DNA of 64,000 nt from Natrinema salifodinae (GTDB lineage: Archaea > Halobacteriota > Halobacteria > Halobacteriales > Natrialbaceae). The translations under genes were made by a program, and so were the position numbers. The notes under the pieces were generated by a model. That model did no database searches. It was not told the DNA's origin and was given only the letters and a program-made list of their open reading frames with translations. Location of the stretch: NCBI RefSeq assembly GCF_900110455.1, contig NZ_FOIS01000001.1, positions 682,001-746,000 on the forward strand. The letters run 5' to 3'. Position 1 is the stretch's first letter, and every line of letters begins with the position of its first letter. Shown piece after piece: positions 35,366 through 45,052 of this stretch.

Positions 35366-35532
35366 CGACTCCGATCGCGGCTGGGTGTCGGTCCCGTCTG
35401 GATCGGTCCTGACTCCAGGTTCGGGTGCGACGGACGGCCCGCCGACGTGGATCGTCCTCGGTCAGTGGTGCCGACGGTTGGTGCGGTAGTCAAACCCACA
35501 CGTATTTACCCGCCGACGCGTATCACACGGCC

Positions 35533-36447
35533 ATGCCGACAGATTCATCGGAGCTACTCGATGGGATCGCTTCCGAGTCGGAATCGATACCCCGCGGTGG
35601 CCTCGACGAAGCGGCGGTTCGCACCGCCCTCTCGTCAGCCGATCCGTTGATCCGACAGCGAGGCGTGGCGGTCTGCGAGACCCTTCTGGAAAGGGACGTC
35701 GACGCCGTCCGCCCGTACCTCGATGCGATCGCGTCGTTCGCCGCCGACGACAACGCCGCGATCGCACTGCGCGCGATCGCCGTCCTCGACGCCGTCGCCG
35801 AAAGCGATCCGGCGGCGCTCGAAGGCCGGGTTACCGACCTCGTCAGTGCCGTCGACAGCGACATCGCGGACGTGCAATTGACCGGTGCGACCGCACTCGG
35901 CACGCTCGTCGTGTCGCGACCCGATCTCGTCGCGCCGTCCGCACGGCAGTTGATCGCGGCCGTCCGAGCCGCCGAGGTCGACCCGAACGGTCGGGACTTC
36001 AGCGACGTGGTGGACGACGAGGTGACCCGACGAACGCTTCGGAACCACGAGGAAGAAGAGCGAAACCGGCGAATCGCCGGTCGTCGCACGCTCGTCAACG
36101 TCGTCGTCGCCACCACCGAAGCGGAACCCGAATCGGTCGTTGCCGCCGTCGAGGACCTCGTCGCGCTGGTGGACGACGAGGACCCGGTCGTCGCCGGCGG
36201 CGCCGTCGATGCGCTCGCCGAACTGGCGGCGGCGGACCCGACGGCCGTCGCCCCCGCGACCGATCGTCTGGTCGCCTGTCTCGACCGCGAGAGCGTCGTC
36301 GTCCGTGCGCGCGCCGTTCGAGCGCTCGGGCACCTCGGGGACGGAACGGTCGCGCCGAAACTTCGAGCGGTGGCCGCGAGGGACGCCGACGACGACGTTC
36401 GGGAACTCGCGGCCGTGACCGCGGGCTTCCTCGCCGAGCCGTCGTGA
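35533..36447 (+). CDS. HEAT-repeat-like protein
   Basis: This 304-residue alpha-helical protein is made of degenerate 35-40-residue repeats (for example ADPLIRQRGVAVCETLLE, ADDNAAIALRAIAVLDAVAE, SDIADVQLTGATALGTLV, DEDPVVAGGAVDALAELA, ESVVVRARAVRALGHLGD). This pattern is typical of HEAT or PBS-lyase-like scaffolds that bind proteins. It is strongly acidic and has no signal or membrane segment. The start follows a promoter-like CGTATTTACC. It sits inside the xylan locus without an evident metabolic role and may be a bystander. Confidence 0.75.
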   Translation: MPTDSSELLDGIASESESIPRGGLDEAAVRTALSSADPLIRQRGVAVCETLLERDVDAVRPYLDAIASFAADDNAAIALRAIAVLDAVAESDPAALEGRVTDLVSAVDSDIADVQLTGATALGTLVVSRPDLVAPSARQLIAAVRAAEVDPNGRDFSDVVDDEVTRRTLRNHEEEERNRRIAGRRTLVNVVVATTEAEPESVVAAVEDLVALVDDEDPVVAGGAVDALAELAAADPTAVAPATDRLVACLDRESVVVRARAVRALGHLGDGTVAPKLRAVAARDADDDVRELAAVTAGFLAEPS

Positions 36448-36477
36448 TCCGGGTCGCGAGCCGACGGCGAGCGAGGA

Positions 36478-36711
36478 TCAGTCGTCCATCGCGCGTTTCG
36501 TGCAGTACCAGTACGTTACGCTGAAGCAGGCGAACGCTCCGACCACCAGCACGATATCGATGACGAGGATGGGAAACGCCTCGTCGCCGGGTTCGACGAA
36601 CGGGATCGAGAGCGCGAGGAGGAACCCAGACGCGATCAGCAGCGCGAGGACGACCTTCATCTGCTCGCGCTGAGCGGCGACGAGGTCGAGCAGCGTCGAC
36701 GTCTTCGACAT
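36478..36711 (-). CDS. Small two-helix membrane protein, unknown function
   Basis: This 77-residue protein starts with a short amphipathic region (MSKTSTLLDLVAAQREQMK) followed by two membrane helices (about residues 19-38 and 47-66) and ends in a charged tail. A promoter-like A/T-rich run lies directly upstream. It is convergent with the HEAT-repeat gene and divergent from the ABC binding-protein gene. I do not recognise a family. Confidence 0.6.
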   Translation of the reverse strand: MSKTSTLLDLVAAQREQMKVVLALLIASGFLLALSIPFVEPGDEAFPILVIDIVLVVGAFACFSVTYWYCTKRAMDD

Positions 36712-36997
36712 GGCATGTGAATTGTGAACTCATTGTAAAAACCTACTGGTGTCCTCCCTACCGTCACTCGCGCCGCTACTGCCGGCCGTCACTCGGTCGG
36801 TTCGGGGCCGGCGGAGACGAGGTGTTTCGGCGGGCGCTAGTCGGCTTGCCGTCAGTAGTTCGATCCCGTCACACCGATACTACCGGATATCCCTGTGGGA
36901 GCGAGACGGCCTGCTCCGCTCGCCCCGTCCCGAAGGAATATCATTGAAAATAAGCATCATAATGTTTATTGCTAACTATGATTATCTATTCCACGTC
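36712..36997. other. Promoter region of the oligosaccharide-type ABC operon
   Basis: This stretch holds no gene. Its right end is strongly A/T-rich (36944-36990), with ATAATGTTTATT near 36959-36970 as the likely TATA region some 30 nt before the ATG at 36998. Confidence 0.4.
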
Positions 36998-38725
36998 ATG
37001 GTGTCTGATAGCAGCCCGGATGACTACAGCGATGTGGTCAGTCGCCGGGAGATGGTGACGATAGCAGGGGCGTCCGGTGTGGCCGCGCTCGCCGGCTGCG
37101 TCGGCGGCAGCGGGACGGACGACGGCACGTTCGTCAACGCGTACACCGGAAATCCCGCCGATCTCCACTTCAATACCTCGGCGATCCAGAACTACAGGTG
37201 GCCCGCGGGCCGATCGGTGTTCGCTCCGTTCATGAAGTACTCGTTTACCGAAAACGAGTTCCTGCTCGGAGCGCTCGACGACCTGGAAATCGAGGACGAG
37301 GAAGTCACGCTCACCTTCCGCGACGACCTGGCGTGGGACGACGGCGACGGGTGGACGACCGAGGACCTCGACGTCCAACTCCAACTCGCGGAGAAGACCG
37401 GCAGCTCGCTATGGGGCTATCTCGACGACTACGAGATCGTCGACGACAAGACCGTTCGCCTGCTCCTCTCGGGACCGACGAACCCCCAAATCATCAAGTT
37501 CGAACTCACGAACTTCCTCGTGGATACAAAAGCGGAGACCCACGAGCAGTGGCTGGACGCGGACGAGTCGGAGTTCCTCCGGTGGGAGTGGGACGACCCC
37601 GTCGCCAGCGGCATGTTCTCGTTCGTGAGCAAGGACCGCCAGGCGTTCGAGTTCGAACCTAACCCCGAGTTCTACAACGCCGACGACGTCGATATCGAGA
37701 CGTTCCTGATCGAGAGCTACGGCGGGAACACCGCACAGCACCAGGCGTTGATGTCGGGGACGGAAGCCGACGCGGCGCCGAGCCTGTTCGCGCCGCCGGA
37801 GATCGTCGACCAGTTCCCGGACCACGTCGTCGAGGTCCAAATCCCGGCCAAGTGGGGCTACGGCATCGTGTTCAACCACGACGACCCGCACTTCGGACAG
37901 CGGGAAGTCCGACAGGCGGTCGCACACGTCATCAATCGCGAGGCGATCGTCGAGAACGCCGGTCCGCGATCGAAGTTCGTGACCCCGACACCCTGCGGTA
38001 TCGCACCCCGCGATCAGGAGTACTGGCTCGGCGACTGGTACGACGACTTCGAAACCTACGGCGCCGGGTCCGGTCAGACGGAGGAGGCGGCCGACCTGCT
38101 CCGGGACGCCGGCTACACCCGGGAAGACGGCACGTGGCGGGACGCCGACGGGAACGCCATCGGCGGGGAGTACTACTCGCCCGCGGGCTGGACGGACTGG
38201 ACGACCATGTCCCAGACCGTCGTCACCCAGCTGAACGAGTTCGGGTTCGACTTTTCGGTCAGCACGAAGCCGACGAACGACTGGTTCAGCCAGTACTCCG
38301 ACAGCAACTTCTCGATGGGGAGCCTCTACTGGCTGCCCGGCGGCTCGCGGTCGTCGTTCCCGTACTTCCCCCTGCGCTACCAGCTGTGGGAGGAGGAAAT
38401 CGGCGGCGGCCACAACTACCGATCGAAGGCGGACTCCGAACAGACGATTCCCGACAGGGACGGCGGGGAGCTGACGCTCAATCCGCTCGAGGTGACCGAG
38501 GAGATCGCAAGACAGCCCAACGACGAGGAGGCGCGGCCGTACGTCCAGCAAGCGGCGTGGCACAGCCACATCGAACTGCCGTTCCTCGGATTGGTATCCA
38601 AGTACGAGCAGTCCTGGGTGACCGACGACGAGTGGACGGTCGCGGACGAGGACAGCCCCAACCGACGGGTCAAGTGGCCGCAGTTCTGGTGGGTCCACGA
38701 GGGTGAACTGCAGCCCCGGAGCTAA
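36998..38725 (+). CDS. ABC transporter substrate-binding protein, oligopeptide/oligosaccharide class (SBP family 5)
   Basis: This 575-residue binding protein starts with a twin-arginine-like SRREMVTIAGASG and a lipobox ALAGC, marking a Tat-exported lipoprotein. The fold belongs to the DppA/OppA (family 5) group, which besides peptides also binds cello-, manno- and xylo-oligosaccharides. Typical segments are VTLTFRDDLAWDDG and HFGQREVRQAVAHVINREA. The ATG at 36998 directly precedes the signal; an in-frame start at 36749 would add arginine-rich sequence. Two permeases and a fused ATPase follow. The nearby GH67 and GH3 genes suggest xylo- or aldouronic oligosaccharides as ligands. Confidence 0.85.
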   Translation: MVSDSSPDDYSDVVSRREMVTIAGASGVAALAGCVGGSGTDDGTFVNAYTGNPADLHFNTSAIQNYRWPAGRSVFAPFMKYSFTENEFLLGALDDLEIEDEEVTLTFRDDLAWDDGDGWTTEDLDVQLQLAEKTGSSLWGYLDDYEIVDDKTVRLLLSGPTNPQIIKFELTNFLVDTKAETHEQWLDADESEFLRWEWDDPVASGMFSFVSKDRQAFEFEPNPEFYNADDVDIETFLIESYGGNTAQHQALMSGTEADAAPSLFAPPEIVDQFPDHVVEVQIPAKWGYGIVFNHDDPHFGQREVRQAVAHVINREAIVENAGPRSKFVTPTPCGIAPRDQEYWLGDWYDDFETYGAGSGQTEEAADLLRDAGYTREDGTWRDADGNAIGGEYYSPAGWTDWTTMSQTVVTQLNEFGFDFSVSTKPTNDWFSQYSDSNFSMGSLYWLPGGSRSSFPYFPLRYQLWEEEIGGGHNYRSKADSEQTIPDRDGGELTLNPLEVTEEIARQPNDEEARPYVQQAAWHSHIELPFLGLVSKYEQSWVTDDEWTVADEDSPNRRVKWPQFWWVHEGELQPRS

Positions 38726-38768
38726 CGCTGAGCCGGTGACGTGATCCCGACATCACAGCAACCTACAA

Positions 38769-39767
38769 ATGAACTACTACCTCAAACGGACGATACAGAT
38801 CCCGTTAACGATCCTCGCAGTGGCGACGCTTACCTTCGGCCTGATCCGACTGCTTCCCGGCGGTCCGTTCACGCAGTTACGAATCCAACTGCTCCAACAG
38901 GGCGTTCCCGCCGAGCAGGTCGATGCGCGTATCGAGGCGCTGCAGAACATCAGGCCGGACGCACCGCTTTGGCAACAGTACCTCGACTATCTGATCGGGG
39001 TCGTCCAACTGGACCTCGGCCAGTCGATCTCGCTCAACGAACCCGTCATGGACGTGCTGGCCCGATCGCTTCCCTGGACCGTCTTCCTCGTCGTGACGTC
39101 GACGATATTGATGTTCGTCGTCGGCGTGGTGATCGGCGCGCTCCAGGCGTACTGGGAAGGGTCGCGATTCGACCGGCTCGCCTCCGGCGGGTCGATCTTC
39201 CTGATGTCGGTTCCGTACTACATCTTCGCGGTGCTTTTCCTGTTTTTCCTGGCGTTTCAACTCCAGCTGTTTCCGACCGGGAACGCCGTCGACCGAGGCG
39301 TCGACGCCTCGCTCAGTCCCGCGTACCTCTCGAGCGTGCTCCGCCACGCTGCGTTACCCATCCTGGCGTTTACGATCAGCGGCATCGGATCGACGGCGCT
39401 CAACATGCGTGGGAACGGGATTCAAGTGCTCGGCGAAGAGTTCGTCGAAGTCGCCAGGCTTCGCGGCCTCTCAAATAGTCGCATCGCCACTCGGTACGTC
39501 GCCAGAAACGCCATCCTGCCGATGTATACGGGACTGCTCCTGTTGATCGGGTTCCGTCTCGGCGGCACCGTCGTGCTCGAGGAAATCTTCTCGTACCCCG
39601 GGCTCGGCTACTACATGATCCAGGCGGTGAACGCGAACGACTACCCGCTCATGATGGGATGTTTCCTCGTCATCACGGTCACGCTCGTCGTCGCGGTCTA
39701 CGTCGCCGACCTGACGTACGGACTGATCGATCCGCGCATCACGGCAGGTGATTCGAATGAGTACTGA
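38769..39767 (+). CDS. ABC transporter permease, DppB type
   Basis: This 332-residue permease has six predicted helices. The N-terminal signature of the group (MNYYLKRTIQIPLTILAVATLTF, then LPGGPF) and the loop EFVEVARLRGLSNSRIATRYVARNAILP, which contacts the ATPase, are both present. Its end overlaps the next permease gene by 11 nt. It forms the channel together with that protein. Confidence 0.88.
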   Translation: MNYYLKRTIQIPLTILAVATLTFGLIRLLPGGPFTQLRIQLLQQGVPAEQVDARIEALQNIRPDAPLWQQYLDYLIGVVQLDLGQSISLNEPVMDVLARSLPWTVFLVVTSTILMFVVGVVIGALQAYWEGSRFDRLASGGSIFLMSVPYYIFAVLFLFFLAFQLQLFPTGNAVDRGVDASLSPAYLSSVLRHAALPILAFTISGIGSTALNMRGNGIQVLGEEFVEVARLRGLSNSRIATRYVARNAILPMYTGLLLLIGFRLGGTVVLEEIFSYPGLGYYMIQAVNANDYPLMMGCFLVITVTLVVAVYVADLTYGLIDPRITAGDSNEY

Positions 39768-40773
39768 ACCGGACTCCGCCGCCGAGGGGATCGACTGGCG
39801 ATCGGAGACGTCGAACGTCGAGATGAGTCGGCGCGACCGGCTGAGCGAACTGTACGAGCAGAAGATCCGCGTGCCCGCCATCGTCGCGTGGTCGGACGGA
39901 CGGACCCGGCTCGGGATCCTCATCCTGAGCGTCTACCTCTTCATGGCGCTGGTAGACGTGCTCGGTCTCTGGCGCGATCCCAGTCCGAACCAGGCGGAAC
40001 GGTTCCTCAGGCCGTTCGAGAACATGCAGTATCCGCTCGGGACGACCAATTCGGGGGTCGACCTGCTGGCCCTGATTATCGACTCGACGCCGTTTATCCT
40101 GCTGATGGTGCTCGCGGGCGGGGTGTGGGCGACCACCCTCGCGGTCGCGGTCGGCACCGTCTCGGGATACAAGGGCGGGACGGTCGACACCGTCATCACG
40201 GCGATCTCCGACTTCTTCATGGCGATTCCGGGGCTGCCGCTCGTTATCGTCTTGGCGATCGCACTCAGTCCGGAGAACCCGCTCCTTCTCGGGGTCGTCC
40301 TGACGATCAACTACTGGGCCGGCCTGGGCCGCTCGATACGGTCGCAGGTCCTCTCGATACGAGAAGCGAGCTACATCGAGGCGTCCCGAACGATGGGGAC
40401 GAGTACGCCCCGCATCATCATCAAGGACGTGCTGCCGAACATCATGCCGTACGTGATGGTCAACTTCGTGCTCGCCGCGCGGTACACGATCTTCGCGTCC
40501 GTCGGCCTGTACTTCATCGGCGTGTTGCCCTATTCCGGGCAGAACTGGGGCGTCACGTTGAACAACGCGTATTATCAGGGCGGCCTGTTCACGATGCAGG
40601 CGTTCCACTGGCTCCTCGTTCCGATCGTCGCCATCGTCGGGTTAGCCTTCGGGCTCATCCTGTTGAGCCAGGGGATGGACCGGATCTTCAATCCACGAGT
40701 CCGGACCCGACTCACCGGCGACTCCGAGTCCGTAACGGAGGACACAGACACGTCGACGACGGAGATGATATAA
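39757..40773 (+). CDS. ABC transporter permease, DppC type
   Basis: This 338-residue permease shows the DppC-type pattern: a cytosolic N-terminal region, a first helix near residue 55, a periplasmic domain with YPLGTTNSGVDLL, and the ATPase-contact loop EASYIEASRTMGTSTPRIIIKDVLPN. The ATG at 39757 was preferred over the in-frame GTG at 39748, which adds three residues. The next gene begins 1 nt after its stop. Confidence 0.87.
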   Translation: MSTEPDSAAEGIDWRSETSNVEMSRRDRLSELYEQKIRVPAIVAWSDGRTRLGILILSVYLFMALVDVLGLWRDPSPNQAERFLRPFENMQYPLGTTNSGVDLLALIIDSTPFILLMVLAGGVWATTLAVAVGTVSGYKGGTVDTVITAISDFFMAIPGLPLVIVLAIALSPENPLLLGVVLTINYWAGLGRSIRSQVLSIREASYIEASRTMGTSTPRIIIKDVLPNIMPYVMVNFVLAARYTIFASVGLYFIGVLPYSGQNWGVTLNNAYYQGGLFTMQAFHWLLVPIVAIVGLAFGLILLSQGMDRIFNPRVRTRLTGDSESVTEDTDTSTTEMI

Positions 40774-40774
40774 T

Positions 40775-42997
40775 ATGGCTACCGATAGTTCATCCGGCGA
40801 CCGAGCCGTCTCGCGAGCGACCGTCGAAGATCCGATCTTCGAAATCAACGACACGAGCGTCACCTACGACGACGGCGAAACGCGCGTCCTCGAGGACGTC
40901 AACGTCAGCATCGAGCGCCACGAGATCCTCGGCATCGTCGGCGAGAGCGGCAGCGGGAAGTCGATGTTCGCGTCCGCACTGCTCGATGCCATCCCGGATC
41001 CCGGCGTCCTCACCGGAGACATCCGATACCATCCGAAGGACGGAGAGTCGATCGACCTCCTGGCGTTGAGCGACGAGGAACGTCGACGGTTCCGCTGGGA
41101 GGAGGTGTCGATGGTGTTCCAGGGCGCGATGAGCTCGTTCAACCCGACGATGAAAATCGGAGCCCACTTCGAGGAGACGCTCACGGCCCACGACGAGAAC
41201 GTCTCGGACGGGCTCGACTTCGCCCGCGAACTCCTCGAGAACCTCTATCTCGAGCCGGAGCGGGTGCTCGACGCGTACCCCCACGAGCTCTCCGGCGGGA
41301 TGCAACAGCGGGCCCTGATCGCGTTGAGTATGGTCCTCGACCCGGAGGTCCTGGTGATGGACGAACCGACGGCCGCGCTCGACTTGCTGATGCAGCGGTC
41401 GATCCTGACGCTGCTCGACGACTTACAGCGCGAGTACGACCTGACGATCGTCTTCATCACCCACGACCTGCCGCTGGTCGCCTCGCTCGCCGATCGAATG
41501 GCCATCATCTACGCGTTCCAGTTCGCCGAGATCGGTCCGCGCGACGAGATCATCGGTAACTCCGCCCACCCGTACACCCGGGCGTTGTTGAACGCGACGC
41601 CGAATATCGATGCGCCCCTCGAGGAGATGCAGCCGATCGAAGGCGAAGGCCCCGCGCCCGTGAGCGTTCCATCCGGGTGCCGGTTCGAGCCGCGGTGTCC
41701 GCTCGCGACCGAAGCGTGTCGGACGACCGATCCGCCGTTAGCCCCGGTCGACCAGGGCCGCGCCGATCACCGGGCCGCGTGTCACCACTGGGAGACCGCC
41801 CGCGAGGAGATCCGGCTCAATTTCGACGAGACGAGCGACGACTTCGAGCCCGTCTCTTCCGCCGATCCGTCGACGTCTGTAGTCGAAGCGCGGACCGAAC
41901 GGGCGAGCGAGACGCCGCTCCTGTCGCTCGACGACGTCGAGGTCCACTTCACCGAGGAGCAGGGACTGATCGAACGGTTCACCGACGACCCGACGGTCGT
42001 CCGCGCGGTTGACGGCATCTCGCTCGATATTCACGAGCAGGATCTCGTCTGTCTGCTCGGCGAGAGCGGCTGCGGCAAGACGACGCTGGGGAAGACGCTG
42101 ATCGGCCTCCAGCGTCCGACCAGCGGCTCGATCGAGTATCGCGGACAGAATATCTGGGAGGCGAAAGCGGGCGACGGCGAAATTCCCTACGACGACGTTC
42201 GGTCGGCGCTCCAGATCATCCATCAGGATCCGGGGAGCGCGCTCAACCCCAACCGACGCGTCGTCGACATCCTCTCGGAGTCGCTCAGACACACCCATCC
42301 GAACATCGATCGGAACGAGCGCCGGCAGCGGATGCACTCGTTGCTCGAACGGATCGGCATGGCCCCGGCGGAGGAGTTCCTCGACCGGTACCCCCATCAG
42401 CTCTCGGGCGGGGAAAAACAGCGCGTCGCGCTCGCTCGCGCCCTGTTGATGAATCCGGACGCGATCCTCGCCGACGAGGCCATCAGCGCGGTCGACGTCT
42501 CGTTGCGCATCGAGATCATGGATCTGATGTTGGAGCTCCAGTCGGAGTTCGAAACCTCGTTCCTCTTCGTTTCCCACGACCTCTCGAACGCGCGCTACTT
42601 CGCCGAGCACGGCGACGGTCGCATCGCCGTCATGTACCTGGGCGAGATCGTGGAGATCGGCTCCGCCGAACGGCTCATCCACGATCCTCGCCATCCGTAC
42701 ACCGACGTGCTTCGATGGGCGACCCCGGATCTCGATCTCGATTCGATGGCGGCCGGTGACCCGCCGCTCAGAGCGGTTGACGTCCCGGACCCGGTCGATC
42801 CGCCGTCGGGCTGTCGGTTCCACACGCGCTGTCCCGTCGCCCGCGAGGCGTGCCGCGAGCAGCGTCCGGCCCTCCGGGAGATCGATGATGGAGACGGGAA
42901 GGCCGCGTGCTTCCGCGAGGACCCGACCCACGAGTACTGGGACAGCGAACCCTTAGCGGGGGCCGTCAAGCAGCCCGAAGACATCGAGCGGGACTGA
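40775..42997 (+). CDS. Fused ABC transporter ATPase (DppD-DppF type)
   Basis: This 740-residue protein joins two complete ATPase domains of the oligopeptide class. The first (about residues 20-330) has Walker A GESGSGKS, signature LSGGMQQR, Walker B VLVMDEPT and the C-terminal cysteine motif CRFEPRCPLATEAC. The second (about residues 380-720) has Walker A GESGCGKTT, signature LSGGEKQR, Walker B AILADEAIS and the motif CRFHTRCPVAREAC. The paired cysteine motifs are typical of ATPases that bind an iron-sulfur or metal site in this transporter group. The fusion provides both ATP sites of the importer in one chain. Confidence 0.9.
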   Translation: MATDSSSGDRAVSRATVEDPIFEINDTSVTYDDGETRVLEDVNVSIERHEILGIVGESGSGKSMFASALLDAIPDPGVLTGDIRYHPKDGESIDLLALSDEERRRFRWEEVSMVFQGAMSSFNPTMKIGAHFEETLTAHDENVSDGLDFARELLENLYLEPERVLDAYPHELSGGMQQRALIALSMVLDPEVLVMDEPTAALDLLMQRSILTLLDDLQREYDLTIVFITHDLPLVASLADRMAIIYAFQFAEIGPRDEIIGNSAHPYTRALLNATPNIDAPLEEMQPIEGEGPAPVSVPSGCRFEPRCPLATEACRTTDPPLAPVDQGRADHRAACHHWETAREEIRLNFDETSDDFEPVSSADPSTSVVEARTERASETPLLSLDDVEVHFTEEQGLIERFTDDPTVVRAVDGISLDIHEQDLVCLLGESGCGKTTLGKTLIGLQRPTSGSIEYRGQNIWEAKAGDGEIPYDDVRSALQIIHQDPGSALNPNRRVVDILSESLRHTHPNIDRNERRQRMHSLLERIGMAPAEEFLDRYPHQLSGGEKQRVALARALLMNPDAILADEAISAVDVSLRIEIMDLMLELQSEFETSFLFVSHDLSNARYFAEHGDGRIAVMYLGEIVEIGSAERLIHDPRHPYTDVLRWATPDLDLDSMAAGDPPLRAVDVPDPVDPPSGCRFHTRCPVAREACREQRPALREIDDGDGKAACFREDPTHEYWDSEPLAGAVKQPEDIERD

Positions 42998-43124
42998 AAC
43001 GCGGCGGTTCCCTTTGCGTTCGTCGACGCTTCCGGCCTGGTCTCGGCTCTCGCTCCTGCGGTTCTCGGATCGTCCTTGCCAGGTGTCAACACTATTATTA
43101 TGCGGGTGGCCGTACTCCGTACTG

Positions 43125-43502
43125 ATGACACGGTACACGCCGGAGTGTTCGGACGGAACGCTCTTCCTCGTCGCCGACGGCGATCGCCTCGAGGTCGGCG
43201 CCGTCGACGACGTCGTGGGCGCGATCGGCGGCGACACGCATTCGATCGAGTACGACCGGCAACAACGAACGCAGCCGTGGTTGGAAACCGACGACGGCGT
43301 GCTCGAGATCGACGTTCGAGAGGCGGTGACGACGCTTCCCCACACCGACGAACTGGTTTCGGAGCTCCGCGAGTACGACATGGAAACGGACCGGTACGGG
43401 CTGCCCAGGCGGACGGTCGAGTTCGCCGACCGGCTCGTCGACATCCTCGAACAGCAGGGGCAGTCCGCGTCGCCCGACGGCGAGCAGCAGGGACCGCCGT
43501 AG
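43125..43502 (+). CDS. Haloarchaeal acidic protein, unknown function
   Basis: This 125-residue protein has an N-terminal half that looks like beta strands (LFLVADGDRLEVGAVDDVVGAIGGDTHSIEY), then helices (VREAVTTLPHTDELVSELREY), and a disordered Gln/Pro end. A TATA-like ACTATTATTATG lies about 33 nt before the ATG at 43125. It lacks membrane segments and cysteine pairs apart from one cysteine near the start. It follows the ABC operon but has its own promoter. I cannot assign a function. Confidence 0.65.
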   Translation: MTRYTPECSDGTLFLVADGDRLEVGAVDDVVGAIGGDTHSIEYDRQQRTQPWLETDDGVLEIDVREAVTTLPHTDELVSELREYDMETDRYGLPRRTVEFADRLVDILEQQGQSASPDGEQQGPP

Positions 43503-43673
43503 CCGGTTCGGTCGATCCAGTTCGATCGGCGGCACCGAAACCGCTTCGCGAACCCGGCGCAGGATCCGATTTGCCCCGTTCGTGGAGTTCATTCGCGCGG
43601 TCGCGTTTCCGGGATCGGCATCGAAGCCGAATTGCGTCCCGAACTGGTGGATCGCGATTTCGCTTCCGAACGG

Positions 43674-43934
43674 TCAGTTACGCCTCTCCGCCCCGTTCTC
43701 CGACGGCGGGGTAAGTTCGATCGTCACCGAGCCGTTCTCGTCGTCGAACGTGACGGCCGCCTGGCCGGACAGGGCTCCCTTTTCGGCCGTAATCCTGTAG
43801 CTTCCGTTGAAACCACGTATAGTGTAAATGCCGTCCTCGTCGGTCTCGCCGCGTTCGTCGGTCCACCACTCCTCGAAGACGAGTTCACGGTACTGCTCGC
43901 CGTGTGGCCGCAGCGTCCAGTCGGAATTATAGTA
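43674..43934 (-). pseudogene. C-terminal remnant of a GH10-type glycoside hydrolase
   Basis: Read on the minus strand, the last 86 residues before the TGA at 43674 contain YYNSDWTLRPHGEQYRELVF, EEWWTDERGETDEDGIY and TIRGFNGSYRITAEKG. I recognise this as the end of the catalytic region and the small beta domain that follows GH10-like xylanase modules in several bacteria. Upstream of residue YY the frame continues into unrelated basic sequence and the uxuA promoter, so the rest of the gene is gone. It is a truncated relic of a secreted or cell-bound xylanase-type gene; the assignment is from memory of the motif and needs checking. Confidence 0.5.
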
Positions 43935-44040
43935 GGTACTTCGGTCGCGGCTTCGGAGACCGCGCTCTCCGGTATCCGGCGGACCGGATGCGACGAGTCG
44001 TCGCATAACATCTATTAGCGGTCTTTCCGAAAGAGATTCT

Positions 44041-44994
44041 GTGAGACCGACATTGATGCTCCCGCCGTCCCCCGACCGGCGGTGGACGCTCGCCAGGCAA
44101 CTCGGGCTGTCGACGGCCGTCGTCCGCTTCTGGGGGGCAGACGAGTGGTGGACGTTCGACTCGCTGCTCCGGACCCGGAACCGGTTTGCGGACCACGGAC
44201 TGTCGCTCGACGTCGTCGAGGACCGACCGCCGATGACGAAGACGGTGCTCGGTCGGGAGGGACGTGACGAGGAGATCGAGACGGTCAAGCGGCTGCTCCG
44301 AAACATGGGCCAGGCCGGTATCAGCGTCTACTCCTGGGTGTGGACGGAGAACCCGGTCGGCGTGGTCCGCACGGCCGACGCCGTTCCCCTCCGGGGCGGC
44401 TCTCGAACGACGGCGTACGACCACGACCAGGCGGAACGCGCGCCCGACTACCCGGTCGACGTCACGGAGGCGCAACTGTGGGAGAACCTCGAGTACTTCC
44501 TCGACGAGATCGTTCCTGTCGCCGAAGAAGCCGGCGTCGAACTCGCGCTCCACCCCGACGACCCGCCGGCGGAGTCCGTCCACGGCGTCCCCCGACTCGT
44601 CAACTCCGTGGAGAACGTCGCGCGGATTCTGGACCTCTACGAGAGCCCGAACCACGGGTTGACGTTCTGTCAGGGGAACTTCGCGGCGATGGGCGCGGAC
44701 GTTCCCGCGACGATCCGTCGGTTCGGCGACCGAATTCACTTCGTCCATTTCCGCGACGTGGAGGGGACCGCCGAGGAGTTCGTCGAGACGTGGCACGAAG
44801 CGGGACAGACCGACATGCTCGCGGCGATGGCGGCCTACCGCGACGTCGGGTTCGACGGCCCGATCCGCCCCGACCACGTTCCGAAGATGCTCGACGAGGG
44901 AGATCGCGAGGAAGCGCAGGCCGGTTACACCGATATGGGCCGGCTGTTCGCCGTCGGATACATGAAGGGACTGCTGGAGAACGTGCGCTCCTGA
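44041..44994 (+). CDS. uxuA: Mannonate dehydratase
   Basis: This 317-residue protein has the xylose-isomerase-like barrel of mannonate dehydratases, which turn D-mannonate into 2-keto-3-deoxygluconate. Characteristic segments are GISVYSWVWTEN, ELALHPDDPP, GLTFCQGNFAAMG, IHFVHFRDVEG and RPDHVPKM. It is a little shorter than bacterial UxuA. It starts with GTG at 44041 (an ATG five codons later is possible), about 28 nt after the A/T-rich ATAACATCTATTAG. It forms, with glucuronate isomerase and the SDR downstream, the classical glucuronate branch. Confidence 0.88.
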   Translation: MRPTLMLPPSPDRRWTLARQLGLSTAVVRFWGADEWWTFDSLLRTRNRFADHGLSLDVVEDRPPMTKTVLGREGRDEEIETVKRLLRNMGQAGISVYSWVWTENPVGVVRTADAVPLRGGSRTTAYDHDQAERAPDYPVDVTEAQLWENLEYFLDEIVPVAEEAGVELALHPDDPPAESVHGVPRLVNSVENVARILDLYESPNHGLTFCQGNFAAMGADVPATIRRFGDRIHFVHFRDVEGTAEEFVETWHEAGQTDMLAAMAAYRDVGFDGPIRPDHVPKMLDEGDREEAQAGYTDMGRLFAVGYMKGLLENVRS

Positions 44995-45021
44995 CCGCGC
45001 TCCCGGCGGTCCCGTCCGAAG

Positions 45022-45029
45022 TTTTATCA
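45022..45029 (+). promoter_or_regulatory. TATA box of the glucuronate isomerase gene
   Basis: TTTTATCA lies 27 nt before the ATG at 45053, giving a leaderless transcript. Confidence 0.5.
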
Positions 45030-45052
45030 GTATTCTCGAAGCACACTTGGTC

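Noticed and set aside
36998-42997. Dedicated dipeptide transporter
   Set aside because: The protein family allows peptides, but the flanking glycoside hydrolase and uronate genes make oligosaccharides more likely; the peptide option is kept only as an alternative.
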